NCBI GenBank assembly: GCA_002700305.1
Contig: PACZ01000042.1
Coordinates: 1-48,973, forward strand
Reading direction: 5' to 3'
Origin: Hyphomonas sp.
Lineage (GTDB): Bacteria > Pseudomonadota > Alphaproteobacteria > Caulobacterales > Hyphomonadaceae
DNA: 48,973 bases
Shown here: piece by piece, positions 1 through 6,786 of the stretch
Numbering within the stretch: position 1 is the stretch's first letter
How the letters are laid out: each line of letters opens with the position of its first letter
Position numbers and translations under genes: made by a program
The notes under the pieces: generated by a model
The model's database searches: none
Seen by the model: the letters and a program-made list of their open reading frames with translations, nothing else
Told to the model about the DNA's origin: nothing

Positions 1-19
1 GGTTACAAGCCGCTCTCGT

Positions 20-97
20 CGGAGCGTGGCGCAGTCCGGTTAGCGCACTAGTCTGGGGGACTAGGGGTCGTGGGTTCGAATCCCGCCGCTCCGACCA
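20..97 (+). tRNA. tRNA-Pro (GGG)
   Basis: The full cloverleaf can be drawn. The 7-bp acceptor stem is CGGAGCG/CGCTCCG, the D stem GCGC/GCGC, and the anticodon stem CTAGT/ACTAG with loop CTGGGGG, which gives anticodon GGG (proline). The T stem is GTGGG/CCCGC with loop TTCGAAT, and CCA is encoded at 95-97. The 3' part from base 47 is duplicated exactly at 12,530, so this gene is the integration target of the island that follows. The gene on this side is complete and should remain functional. Confidence 0.96.
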
Positions 98-99
98 TT
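47..99 (+). repeat. Left attachment repeat (attL) of the tRNA-Pro island
   Basis: This 53-bp stretch covers the anticodon arm to the CCA end of tRNA-Pro plus two following bases. It is identical to 12,530-12,582. Duplication of the 3' part of a tRNA gene is the usual footprint of tyrosine-recombinase integration, and such a recombinase lies just inside the other repeat. Confidence 0.93.
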
Positions 100-144
100 A
101 TTTTCAAGGCATTAGGGGTTGTTGGGGCGGCTGCGGCATGGGGC

Positions 145-165
145 GTGCCCCCAATATGCCCCCAC
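145..165 (+). repeat. Terminal TGCCCCC repeat, left end (candidate integrase arm site)
   Basis: Two TGCCCCC units are joined by AATA here, giving TGCCCCCAATATGCCCCC. Nearly the same block stands in the same orientation at 12,386-12,406 near the right end. Paired direct repeats just inside both att sites are typical of arm-type integrase or Xis binding sites. The role is inferred from position only. Confidence 0.5.
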
Positions 166-196
166 CGAGAGCGATTTGAGGGGCATTCGTCGCTCC

Positions 197-427
197 TCAG
201 GCGCGCTTATGCTTCCTCGCCTCCACCGGATTGGAGCAGACCCGTTCCTCACAGTAAGCAACTAGGGTGCGGCGAGGGTATCGGATGGCCCTGCCGAGTT
301 TGCAGAATGCCGGGCCTTGGCCGCGTGTGCGCCACTGGGCGAGCGTGTCGGGTTTGATCGCGAGGAGGGAGGCAGCCTCTTCCTGCGTGAGAAGTTGGTC
401 AGGGTCATAAGCCTGAGCGAGTTCCAT
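197..427 (-). CDS. Excisionase-like helix-turn-helix protein (AlpA/Xis type)
   Basis: A 76-residue protein. Residues 12-60 read as a winged MerR-like HTH: LLTQEEAASLLAIKPDTLAQW followed by a basic turn and KLGRAIRYPRRTL, the layout of the HTH_17/excisionase family. The ATG at 427 is preferred because AAAGGAATC lies just upstream, while the in-frame start at 448 has no ribosome site. The gene is the one nearest attL, and the integrase lies at the other end. Xis-like proteins bend DNA at att arms to favour excision, and some AlpA proteins activate integrase transcription. Which of these applies here is not visible. Confidence 0.75.
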   Translation of the reverse strand: MELAQAYDPDQLLTQEEAASLLAIKPDTLAQWRTRGQGPAFCKLGRAIRYPRRTLVAYCEERVCSNPVEARKHKRA

Positions 428-451
428 AGATACGATTCCTTTGAGCATAAG

Positions 452-488
452 AAAGCCCGCCGCTCCGGGTCAGGGAGAGACGGGCCTT
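452..488 (-). terminator. Probable intrinsic terminator after the small-gene operon
   Basis: On the minus strand AAAGGCCCG is followed after about 20 bases by CGGGCTTTCTT. This forms a stem with a one-base bulge and a T-rich tail, downstream of the gene ending at 647 and just before the excisionase-like gene. It could end the small-gene operon and insulate the xis-like gene. Confidence 0.45.
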
Positions 489-646
489 TGTGATGTGACT
501 GGGACTAGGTTGGTGGGCGTCGGGTCGCGAGTGGGAAGGGCGTTATATATGCGTGACCGGGGGAGACGGGGGTATGTCGCTGTCTCCGCATATCTTCTGG
601 GGCTCAGAAATTTGACCCCAAAAACATTCCGACCCTCCCCCTCAAC

Positions 647-1252
647 TCACCCTGTAGTCACCGCCTTGTGGGCAGCTCTGCGCTTCTCACCCCTTCGGAT
701 GCGTTGTTGGGCATTGGTCCAGCGGCGCTTCACATCCGCTTCGTTTTCCCGGTCCTCGCGGATGTCCCACTTGAAGAGGAACCGGCTCTCTGGCGGGTGC
801 CCGTCTAGCGCGGCTAGCTTCTCTGCGGCGGACTGTTCGAAGCCTAGTACGCGGAGACGGTGAAGGCGCTTTGCCCTCACCCCGCGCGCGGCGCACATAA
901 GGCAAGGGTAGGCTGGAGGCAGGGACTCCTCGGGAGAGATGGGAACCTCCTCACTCCACACCCAGCGTCCCCGCTGAGGCGCACTGGTCTTCCCCCTGTT
1001 CGGGTGCCGGGAACGATTGTGTTGGGAAAGCCTTTCGCGCTTGTCTGCTTCCCGAGTCTCACGCGCCTTGCGGCTACGCTCAAACTGGGCATCGGCTTCC
1101 GCTCTCCACCGCTTCAATGCTCCATCACCGAACATGGCCTCAAGCTCAGCATCGGCCTCGGCAAACAGCTTCTCATAGTTGAGGCGTTGACGCCGCACAG
1201 GTGTGCTCTGTTGGGGCTTCTTGGTCATTCGCGTGGCTGTTGGTTTTCCCAT
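647..1252 (-). CDS. Hypothetical basic protein, 201 aa
   Basis: Family not recognised. The first two-thirds is rich in Arg, Lys, Glu and Ala and probably helical (for example RWRAEADAQFERSRKARETREADK). A PCLMCAARG segment near residue 120 could bind a metal with only two cysteines, and the C-terminus is again strongly basic. The ATG at 1252 was chosen because it overlaps the stop of the preceding gene (TGATG) and has AAGGGGC upstream. It is the last gene of a row of three overlapping minus-strand genes. A nucleic-acid-binding role would suit the composition but is inference. Confidence 0.6.
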   Translation of the reverse strand: MGKPTATRMTKKPQQSTPVRRQRLNYEKLFAEADAELEAMFGDGALKRWRAEADAQFERSRKARETREADKRERLSQHNRSRHPNRGKTSAPQRGRWVWSEEVPISPEESLPPAYPCLMCAARGVRAKRLHRLRVLGFEQSAAEKLAALDGHPPESRFLFKWDIREDRENEADVKRRWTNAQQRIRRGEKRRAAHKAVTTG

Positions 1253-1461
1253 CACGACTGCCCCTTGATCCGAGCGCAATGGTCTATGCAAGCAGCGGCA
1301 CCGCGAAGAGACCCAGCAGCGGCGGCGTACTCACCGGCTGCAACCTTCTCCGCTGCTTTCCTCATGTAGTCCAATGCTTCCTCCTTTGCGGGCGGCAACT
1401 CCGCCTCCCACATTCGAAGGGAGACGCTGGGCTGTGCTCTATGATTGCTGCGCTTACTCAT
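1252..1461 (-). CDS. Hypothetical small protein, 69 aa
   Basis: Start ATG at 1461 follows GAGGG. It overlaps the upstream gene's stop in an ATGA junction and itself ends one base into the next start, so the three genes are probably translationally coupled. The C-terminal half (AAEKVAAGEYAAAAGSLRGA, then ACIDHCARIKGQ) resembles the neighbouring 57-residue protein in pattern: helix, G-acidic-aromatic, Ala-rich helix, CAxIxGQ ending. No known family was recognised. Confidence 0.6.
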   Translation of the reverse strand: MSKRSNHRAQPSVSLRMWEAELPPAKEEALDYMRKAAEKVAAGEYAAAAGSLRGAAACIDHCARIKGQS

Positions 1462-1631
1462 CGCACTTGGCCCTCTATGTCTGCACACTGAGCGGCATTC
1501 GCGCGGGCTTCCTCAATGAGGATTGCGACGGCCTTCCAATCGCCTCGCTCAATACGGCCTTGGGCTTGTCGAAGGGCTCGCACTGCTGCGCGTTTGCAGG
1601 TGGTGAAGCTGGTAGGTGTTGGTTTGGTCAT
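1458..1631 (-). CDS. Hypothetical small protein, 57 aa
   Basis: This short reading frame begins ATGACCAAACC at 1631 and ends in an ATGA overlap with the next gene. The product starts MTKPTPTSFTTCKRAAVRAL and ends with CADIEGQVR. The GDWKAVAILIEEARANAAQ segment aligns in pattern with the following 69-residue protein, so the two may be old duplicates. GGA lies about nine bases upstream as a weak ribosome site. The coding call rests on the tight overlap, the paralogy and Ala/Arg-rich codon use matching its neighbours. Confidence 0.55.
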   Translation of the reverse strand: MTKPTPTSFTTCKRAAVRALRQAQGRIERGDWKAVAILIEEARANAAQCADIEGQVR

Positions 1632-1767
1632 GTTGTTGTTCCATCAGAATGGCTACCCACACTCGTGGGAGCGCAATGCACATGCGCGGGCGACCCTAGG
1701 AGGGCGCTTAAAGGGCAGGTGCGGTGGTTGTGAGGGAGTGGCGACCAGAGATTTGCGAGAAATCGCC

Positions 1768-1865
1768 AGATCGCCCGTCGTTATTGGGCTTTTGGGTAGA
1801 GGTGTAGACTGTAGTATCCCAAATGGGACACCTCTCTAGATTGCCCGTAGTTACTGGGGGTTTGG
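1768..1865. promoter_or_regulatory. Imperfect direct repeat in the leader of the small-gene operon
   Basis: Two 28-bp copies lie 70 bp apart at 1768-1795 and 1838-1865. They share AGAT-GCCCGT-GTTA-TGGG-TTTGG with few differences. Between them AGAGGTGT and ACACCTCT form an outer inverted repeat around TCCCAAATGGGA. The block occupies the gap between the ParB-like gene and the operon starting at 1631, where a promoter and operator would be expected. The binding protein is unknown. Confidence 0.4.
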
Positions 1866-1884
1866 AGGAGGAGAGGGGTGGGCG

Positions 1885-2763
1885 TTAGGAGGCAGACACC
1901 TCCTCAACACTCACCCTAACCACCACCTTACGCGTCCCGAAAAGGGCATCCTCAAGGGTGACGTTGAGCGTGGCCTCTTCATCCTTCAGCCGGGCGGGCA
2001 AGGCGGCGTCTGCTAGCGTGGAGGCCAGCCGCTCCAGGAGCTTCCCGCGTGCTGTAGAGGTGGCCTGCCCATTGAGAATGCGCTCAACATTCTCCAAAGA
2101 CAGGTTCACTACTTCCAGAGGGGTAAGCTCGCGCATCGGCGGAGGGGCGGTGCAGGAAGATGAGTCCCAATCAACGGGTTCCTCCTGTCCCTTGCCGTAG
2201 AGGCTGCGGTGGATGCGGGGGAAGTCGTTCTCCATCCATCTGTGAATGGTGGACTTTGGCTTGCCCAACTCCATCCCAATCTCCCCAAGAGTCATCACGT
2301 TGGGTTTGGGTCTCTGCCTGACCACCCCCGGTTTGGCCTCCGGGTCGGCCTTCTCATGGCACCGTGCACAGATGAAGCGTCGGAACGCCTCGCGAGATTC
2401 CTTCGGTGTGAGCGGCAGACCGTTCCTGAGGTTGCCCTGAGCGGCCAGCCATTTCGCCTCCTCAACACTCCCCACCTCCACCACCTGGGCCGCTATCGTC
2501 TCCACGCCTTCCGCCTCGTGGGCGGCGTAGCGGTGGAAGCCATCGACCAGATAGAGAGTTGAAGGACCAAGACGGGCGAGCGTGACGGGCGGGAGCCGGA
2601 TCAGCTCAACATCCCCACCAGCCGCCCTCACAGTGTTCCTGTAGCGGGTCACGGTCGGGGGGTGAATAAGGGAGGACCGGGATTGGATGCTGGGCTCTAC
2701 AGCGATATCGCTGAGGGCGAAGCGTGCAATAGTCATGTGGTTGTTTCTTTCATTGCAAGGCAC
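1885..2763 (-). CDS. ParB-like protein (ParB/Srx N-terminal domain plus HTH)
   Basis: 292 residues. About residues 10-110 match the ParB/Srx fold: a domain opening like that of ParB proteins, then YLVDGFHRYAAHEAEG in the position of the ParB 'DGxHRxxA' box, then AQGNLRNGLPLT. Residues around 150-175 form a probable HTH (TLGEIGMELGKPKSTIHRWM). The GTG at 2763 is chosen because GGAGGAG lies seven bases upstream; the ATG nine codons later has no ribosome site. There is no ParA partner. The gene is transcribed away from the large TATAC repeat array that starts about 170 bp upstream, an obvious candidate target. The role (segregation, regulation or CTP/nuclease activity) is unresolved. Confidence 0.75.
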   Translation of the reverse strand: MPCNERNNHMTIARFALSDIAVEPSIQSRSSLIHPPTVTRYRNTVRAAGGDVELIRLPPVTLARLGPSTLYLVDGFHRYAAHEAEGVETIAAQVVEVGSVEEAKWLAAQGNLRNGLPLTPKESREAFRRFICARCHEKADPEAKPGVVRQRPKPNVMTLGEIGMELGKPKSTIHRWMENDFPRIHRSLYGKGQEEPVDWDSSSCTAPPPMRELTPLEVVNLSLENVERILNGQATSTARGKLLERLASTLADAALPARLKDEEATLNVTLEDALFGTRKVVVRVSVEEVSAS

Positions 2764-2817
2764 GCGCTCTCCTCCCTCTATGGAGAGAGAAGTTGCGGTG
2801 CGATGGTTTGAGGGATT

Positions 2818-2841
2818 GCCCCGAGGGGTGTTAGTCGGGGC
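2818..2841. promoter_or_regulatory. Perfect 7-bp stem-loop upstream of the ParB-like gene
   Basis: GCCCCGA and TCGGGGC pair across a 10-base loop, 55 bases upstream of the GTG start, between the gene and the repeat array. No T-tract follows on either strand, so it is more likely an operator or leader structure than a terminator. Confidence 0.35.
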
Positions 2842-2930
2842 GACCTAGGGCAGGAGGGAGAGGCTCGCTCAGCCTTGAACTGAGAGGGCCTCTTGGGAGG
2901 TAGCGTGGAGGGACACTAGCGAAAGGGTGT

Positions 2931-4077
2931 CCATATACTCACCTAAGTTATTCGACTGAGTTCGACTGAGATGGGCGGCGGTGTCCATATACGGTAGTAA
3001 GATAATCGACTGTCGTTAACTGGCGCGCGGTGAGCTGGTCTTATACGCGCACAGTAGCTGCTGAACGCGGGTCTCCATATACGACCTCCATATACCGGCC
3101 CTACATAACTGGTGGCTTCCGCGTGGTGGTCATGCGGGCTCCTTATACGTGCTCCATATACGACCGCAGTTAAAGTGAGGGCGGTTAGCTGGGGCGCTTT
3201 GCCTTCATTCCCCCTATTGGGAGGGCATATAAACGCCCCCCGTTAACCGGCCCCTCCGAGCAAGGGGTGTCCACATACGTGGGTCATATCCAAGCGGGCG
3301 ACCAAGCGGCTTCCTCTCACACACTGAGCGAAGTTGTTGGGGGCTGTTAGCCTGACCACTCGGGCGGTCCCTGCTCATATACGGAGGGGCTTTGTTTGGG
3401 CCGGTTCGGCGCGGCAGAGGAGGTCTCCGTATACTGCAACCAAATGCCTGCGGGCTAGAAGGCTGCCTCTCACATACGGGGGGCATATACCGCCCCCTTC
3501 GTTAACCGAGGCTGGTCTCCATATACGGCATTAATATAGGGTCGACCCGCTTCGGGCGCCCCGTGTTCATATACGGGTGTGCTTTGTTTGCAGAGGTTCG
3601 GCGCGGCAGTGGAGGTTTCTACAAACGCGGGCACTTAGCTACTGGCGTGGTGGACGACTTCCTCTCATATACGGTGGGGCTTTGTTCAGGTTGGTACTGG
3701 GCAGTAAGGCGGCGGAGGCCACCATATATTGCAACCGTTCACTACGGGCGAAGCGGGAACTTCCTCTCTTATACTGCGGTCAATTACCGGCCACTTCGTA
3801 AATGGAGGCGGGTCTCTATAAACGCCGACACATTCCTATGGTCCACGCTGAACGCCTTCCTCTCCTTATACGACATCCATATAGACCTCCTCCCCTTAAC
3901 CCTTGAGGTCTGCGGTCTCCATATACGGCGCTAATAGCCTAGCGCCCACTAGACGGTAGGTCATTGAGCGGGGGAGGGAGGGGGTACTGCGGGAGGAGGC
4001 TCTACCTTTTACTCACTCACAATACTGCCCTCTTGAACATCCGGGCAGTAGATGGCTCGCTTTCCTCTCTTATACTG
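2931..4077 (+). repeat. Diverged CCATATACGG repeat array (non-coding, ~49/97-bp period)
   Basis: This fills most of the gene-free stretch 2764-4296. About 24 copies of a motif close to CCATATACGG occur on the plus strand, starting for example at 2931, 2985, 3075, 3154, 3271, 3375, 3427, 3470, 3519, 3567, 3665, 3722, 3766, 3864, 3919 and 4068. From 3318 to 3919 two flavours alternate: GGTCTCCATATACGG and CTTCCTCTCATATACGG. This gives half-units of about 49 bp and full units of about 97 bp. GTTAACC-like words often follow 14-19 bases later (3242, 3500, 3896). Some copies sit in small hairpins such as GGGGGCATATACCGCCCCC. A 10-bp tandem, TTCGACTGAG twice, lies at 2951-2970. Copies are not identical, so this is not CRISPR. 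Plausible roles are iterons, a centromere for the ParB-like protein, or a decoy/operator array. Confidence 0.8.
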
Positions 4078-4296
4078 TGGCACATTAAGCGCTTTCGCAT
4101 TAACGCTCCCACCTGGCCCCGCATCTTCCCGCTAAACGCTCCGCTGGTCTTGCTCTTCCAGGTGCCTCCTGAAAGCCCGCTGAGAGTCTTTAGCCCGTTC
4201 TGACTCTGTGCCCACGAATGATCCCAGACTCCTCTCCACGGACTCCCTGGAGTCACTATGGGGTTTTCGCGTAGCGGGCGGGCCGCTCGCGCGCCT

Positions 4297-4521
4297 TCAA
4301 TCCGGATGTTCAAGGAACGAACTGAGATCTAACAGCCTGTGCGTGGCGAGGTGTTCGAGCTTGGGGCGTAGGTTCTCCACTGGCCCTTTCAATTGCTCCG
4401 GCGTTACGCGGAAGCGAATATTCACCTCCGTACCGGTGATGCCGTGGACAACCGTGACGCTGACGTCCCTGTCTTCCAGGTCCACATGAACGGTATCAAA
4501 GGCCCAGAGTTTGATGCGCAT
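4297..4521 (-). CDS. Hypothetical protein, 74 aa
   Basis: The start ATG at 4521 follows GGGGGAATCTAA. The product opens MRIKLWAFDTVHVDLEDRDV with alternating hydrophobic residues, suggesting a beta-sheet domain, and ends in a helical segment (LRPKLEHLATHRLLDLSSF). No family was recognised. It is transcribed toward the repeat array and divergently from the GIY-YIG gene at 4771. The AT-rich gap 4522-4770 should hold both promoters, but no convincing pair of boxes was identified. Confidence 0.55.
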   Translation of the reverse strand: MRIKLWAFDTVHVDLEDRDVSVTVVHGITGTEVNIRFRVTPEQLKGPVENLRPKLEHLATHRLLDLSSFLEHPD

Positions 4522-4770
4522 TTAGATTCCCCCATATGGAGAAATAAAACTCGCAAAGTACACCAAATAGGAGAGCAACCAGAGGGGGAAACCGGGTGAA
4601 CAAAACATGCACTAGGCCTTTTTGGGGTCATAGTGCCTTGAAAACATAGAAAATGAGGTCTGAAAATTTGCCAACATACATGGGCGCTTCTGTGTGCATA
4701 ATAGGTAACCGCTGACGAGGCGGTGACATGTCGTAGCCGCCTTTCTGTTGGCCAATGGAAAGGAACGACT

Positions 4771-5208
4771 ATGGATATTACTACGTGTGCAGAGGTATTT
4801 TTGAGGCAGCTTTTGCAGCAGAAGCCTCAGCCTTTGAAAAGCATCCCCAAAAAGACGCCTGGACTTTACTGGCTGTGGGACCATGAGCGGAAGCCACGCT
4901 ACCATGGGATGGCAAGCGATCTGTTCGACCGGGTGTTCTACAAGCATGTGAGTGGATCGCCTGATCGGAGTCACATGTTTAGCAGGCACTATTCACATCT
5001 TCCCGTGAAAGAGCGCCACGACTTCGTGCGGACTAACTGTGGCGTCACTTATGTACCGTTTCCGGAACTGTCACTGGGGAGGGTAGAGGTAGGTGTTGAT
5101 TTCCTCAAAGCGCTTGAACGTGAAATTCTTTCGATGGCACCAGAAGCCGCGATCCGTTGGAACGGCGCGATTCCTTCAGAAAAGCTTGTTCCGTCGGGCA
5201 GCCGCTAG
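4771..5208 (+). CDS. Small GIY-YIG-family nuclease-like protein, 145 aa
   Basis: The GIY-YIG signature is readable from about residue 30: PGLYWLW (the GIY strand), then RYHGMASDLFDRV (the YIG strand plus catalytic Arg), a KHVSGS loop, and near the end ALEREIL with RWNG, supplying the usual metal-binding Glu and the Asn. GIY-YIG domains cut DNA in repair, homing and restriction. The ATG at 4771 is used because AAAGGAACG lies just upstream; an earlier in-frame start at 4723 has no such site. It precedes a second GIY-YIG protein with a terminator-like hairpin in between. Stand-alone small members are common in defence islands, but the target here is unknown. Confidence 0.7.
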   Translation: MDITTCAEVFLRQLLQQKPQPLKSIPKKTPGLYWLWDHERKPRYHGMASDLFDRVFYKHVSGSPDRSHMFSRHYSHLPVKERHDFVRTNCGVTYVPFPELSLGRVEVGVDFLKALEREILSMAPEAAIRWNGAIPSEKLVPSGSR

Positions 5209-5218
5209 CGCATGGCAG

Positions 5219-5253
5219 AGCCAGCTCTGGGGCCAATTGCTGCGGAGCTGGCT
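5219..5253. terminator. Inverted repeat after the small GIY-YIG gene
   Basis: AGCCAGCTC and GAGCTGGCT pair perfectly over 9 bp around a 17-base loop, starting 10 bases after the stop codon. No strong T-tract follows, so it may be a weak terminator or an mRNA 3'-end stabiliser. Confidence 0.5.
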
Positions 5254-5364
5254 CAATCACAGTGCAGTCATCGGCGTCAATTTAAATGGAAATCACTTTC
5301 GCCTTTAAGGAACTGCTGAACATTGGTCGGATAGCTTCGGCTTTGTCTCAACGGGAGTGGAGTT

Positions 5365-6783
5365 ATGTCGAAAGTATACGTCGCAAACTTCGGGCGCGAG
5401 AACTACGCTTGGCCGAGGTGTAGGGATGGTGCGACCATCGCCACCATGAATGATGAAGACACGCACCCGCTTTGGCTCGCTAACGAGAAAGAGGCCTACA
5501 TAGCGCTGTGTCAGGAGAAGAGACTGACGGCGGGCGGGAAGCCGGTTCCTAGACAAACTGCATCTCGATGGTTCAACTTGATGACCGAGCTTTCAGGGTC
5601 TTCAGGAGATATTTGGATACATCGGGACGGAGATGCGCTGTGGTGGACTAAGTCTTCCGAAGCGCCCGCAGTGATCGATGAAACCGCTCGTGTTGTGCCT
5701 TATCAAGAGCTCAGGGTTTTCGAGTGCCACAAACCTTGCCAACCCTGGTCTAATAAGAATGAGCTGGGTGAGCCGCTGGTTTGGAGCCAGCTTCACCCAA
5801 AGGCAAAGCAATTTCTGAGTACAGAGCAAACGTTTCAAATTATCCAGAACAAGGAAAACGCAGAGTACGCTAAAGCTCTCATAGCTGGCGAAGATCTAAC
5901 TCCTTGGCATAACCGGCTTGCGTGGAGGTTAGTCGAAAACCCATCCCAAGGTTTGGTGCCCGGATTTCGGTATACGAGAGCCGACGTAGCTATATTGATT
6001 GCGTACCCAGAGGGAAAACATACAGGTGGAGATTTTACCACGGGATATTTCCGGTGGCAGGATCAATATTTTATCTTTTGCAATATTGGAGAGGCTGGGC
6101 GCACTGGGCACAACTATCCCAATGAGAGAGTTGGTTCAAATTTTCTCTGGTTTGGCAAAACGGCGTCGAGCCTGCAACATGAGAGTATTCAGGAGATGAT
6201 CTCAGGCAAGTTCCCCGTTCATTTCTTCTGGCGGGAAGAAGAAAGGGATCGCTTTGAGTACGCCGGAGAGGTAGTCGCGAAATCCGTGGTAGATAGCATA
6301 CCGGTGCAGGTTGAGTGGAAGCTCTCAAGTGGGGCGCCTGCGCAAGCGGGTGCTGAATTGGATTACTCTTTCTCTTCCAATCCGGCTCAATCAGCCAAGC
6401 GCGGGTGGAGAAGGGGGCCTCCGCCTAGCCAAGGGAGGAAAGTGTTCGTATACGAAACAGGTCCAGCTTACGTGTATTTGATGAAGTTGGTTGGAAATGC
6501 TCACGACATTATCCCGGAACTGAAGCCGGGGCTGGCCTTGGCCAAGGTCGGTCGATCTAAAGACCCTGTGCGGCGTGCTGCGGAATTGAATTCCGGTCTC
6601 CCCTCTGGCGCTTCTGTGGGGTGGGAGGTTCAAGCTTTAAGGCCGTGTGCTGATGAAGAAGAGGCCCATGACTTGGAGACTTCAATTCTCATAAAGCTTA
6701 GAGACGAGGGGTATTGGTACGACAAAGAATTTTCATTGGTTCCCGAGACCATGCTTGAGGCGGTTTTGCATCTAGACGCTTAG
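5365..6783 (+). CDS. Probable restriction-type protein: DUF3427-like region plus C-terminal GIY-YIG (T5orf172)
   Basis: 472 residues with GGGAGTGGAG before the ATG. The N-terminal ~180 residues are unrecognised (a WSQLHPKAKQFL segment and CHKPC near 125-130). Residues about 195-305 carry YTRADV, GGDFTTGYFRWQDQYFIF, GHNYPNERVGS and HFFWREEERDRFEY. This order resembles DUF3427, which is often fused to helicases or HNH nucleases in restriction contexts. Residues about 365-455 match T5orf172/MUG113 GIY-YIG: AYVYLMKL, AKVGRSKDPVRRAAEL, then DLETSIL with the acidic residue. The likely plan is a DNA-reading middle domain driving a C-terminal nuclease, possibly a modification-dependent or stand-alone restriction enzyme. 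The DUF3427 match is moderate; the GIY-YIG match is stronger. Confidence 0.7.
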   Translation: MSKVYVANFGRENYAWPRCRDGATIATMNDEDTHPLWLANEKEAYIALCQEKRLTAGGKPVPRQTASRWFNLMTELSGSSGDIWIHRDGDALWWTKSSEAPAVIDETARVVPYQELRVFECHKPCQPWSNKNELGEPLVWSQLHPKAKQFLSTEQTFQIIQNKENAEYAKALIAGEDLTPWHNRLAWRLVENPSQGLVPGFRYTRADVAILIAYPEGKHTGGDFTTGYFRWQDQYFIFCNIGEAGRTGHNYPNERVGSNFLWFGKTASSLQHESIQEMISGKFPVHFFWREEERDRFEYAGEVVAKSVVDSIPVQVEWKLSSGAPAQAGAELDYSFSSNPAQSAKRGWRRGPPPSQGRKVFVYETGPAYVYLMKLVGNAHDIIPELKPGLALAKVGRSKDPVRRAAELNSGLPSGASVGWEVQALRPCADEEEAHDLETSILIKLRDEGYWYDKEFSLVPETMLEAVLHLDA

Positions 6784-6786
6784 GTC

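Noticed and set aside
3015-3902. GTTAACC words as integron attC core sites
   Set aside because: They do not satisfy the GTTRRRY core, there is no paired RYYYAAC end, and the only recombinase is P4-type rather than IntI.
3563-3934. Open frame of 123 codons on the plus strand inside the array
   Set aside because: Its codons are the repeat units read through (recurrent LPLIYGG/SYT-like words), no ribosome site precedes it and no domain is seen.
2931-4077. Repeat array as a CRISPR locus
   Set aside because: Repeat copies differ from one another, spacers are not uniform, repeats are only about 10-17 bp, and no cas gene is present.
2764-4296. Canonical parS sites (TGTTTCACGTGAAACA type)
   Set aside because: No such palindrome is visible; any ParB-like binding must use a different word.
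4017-4313. Minus-strand frame of 98 codons with TTG start
   Set aside because: It overlaps the better-supported 74-aa gene, contains array motifs at 4068, and lacks a ribosome site.
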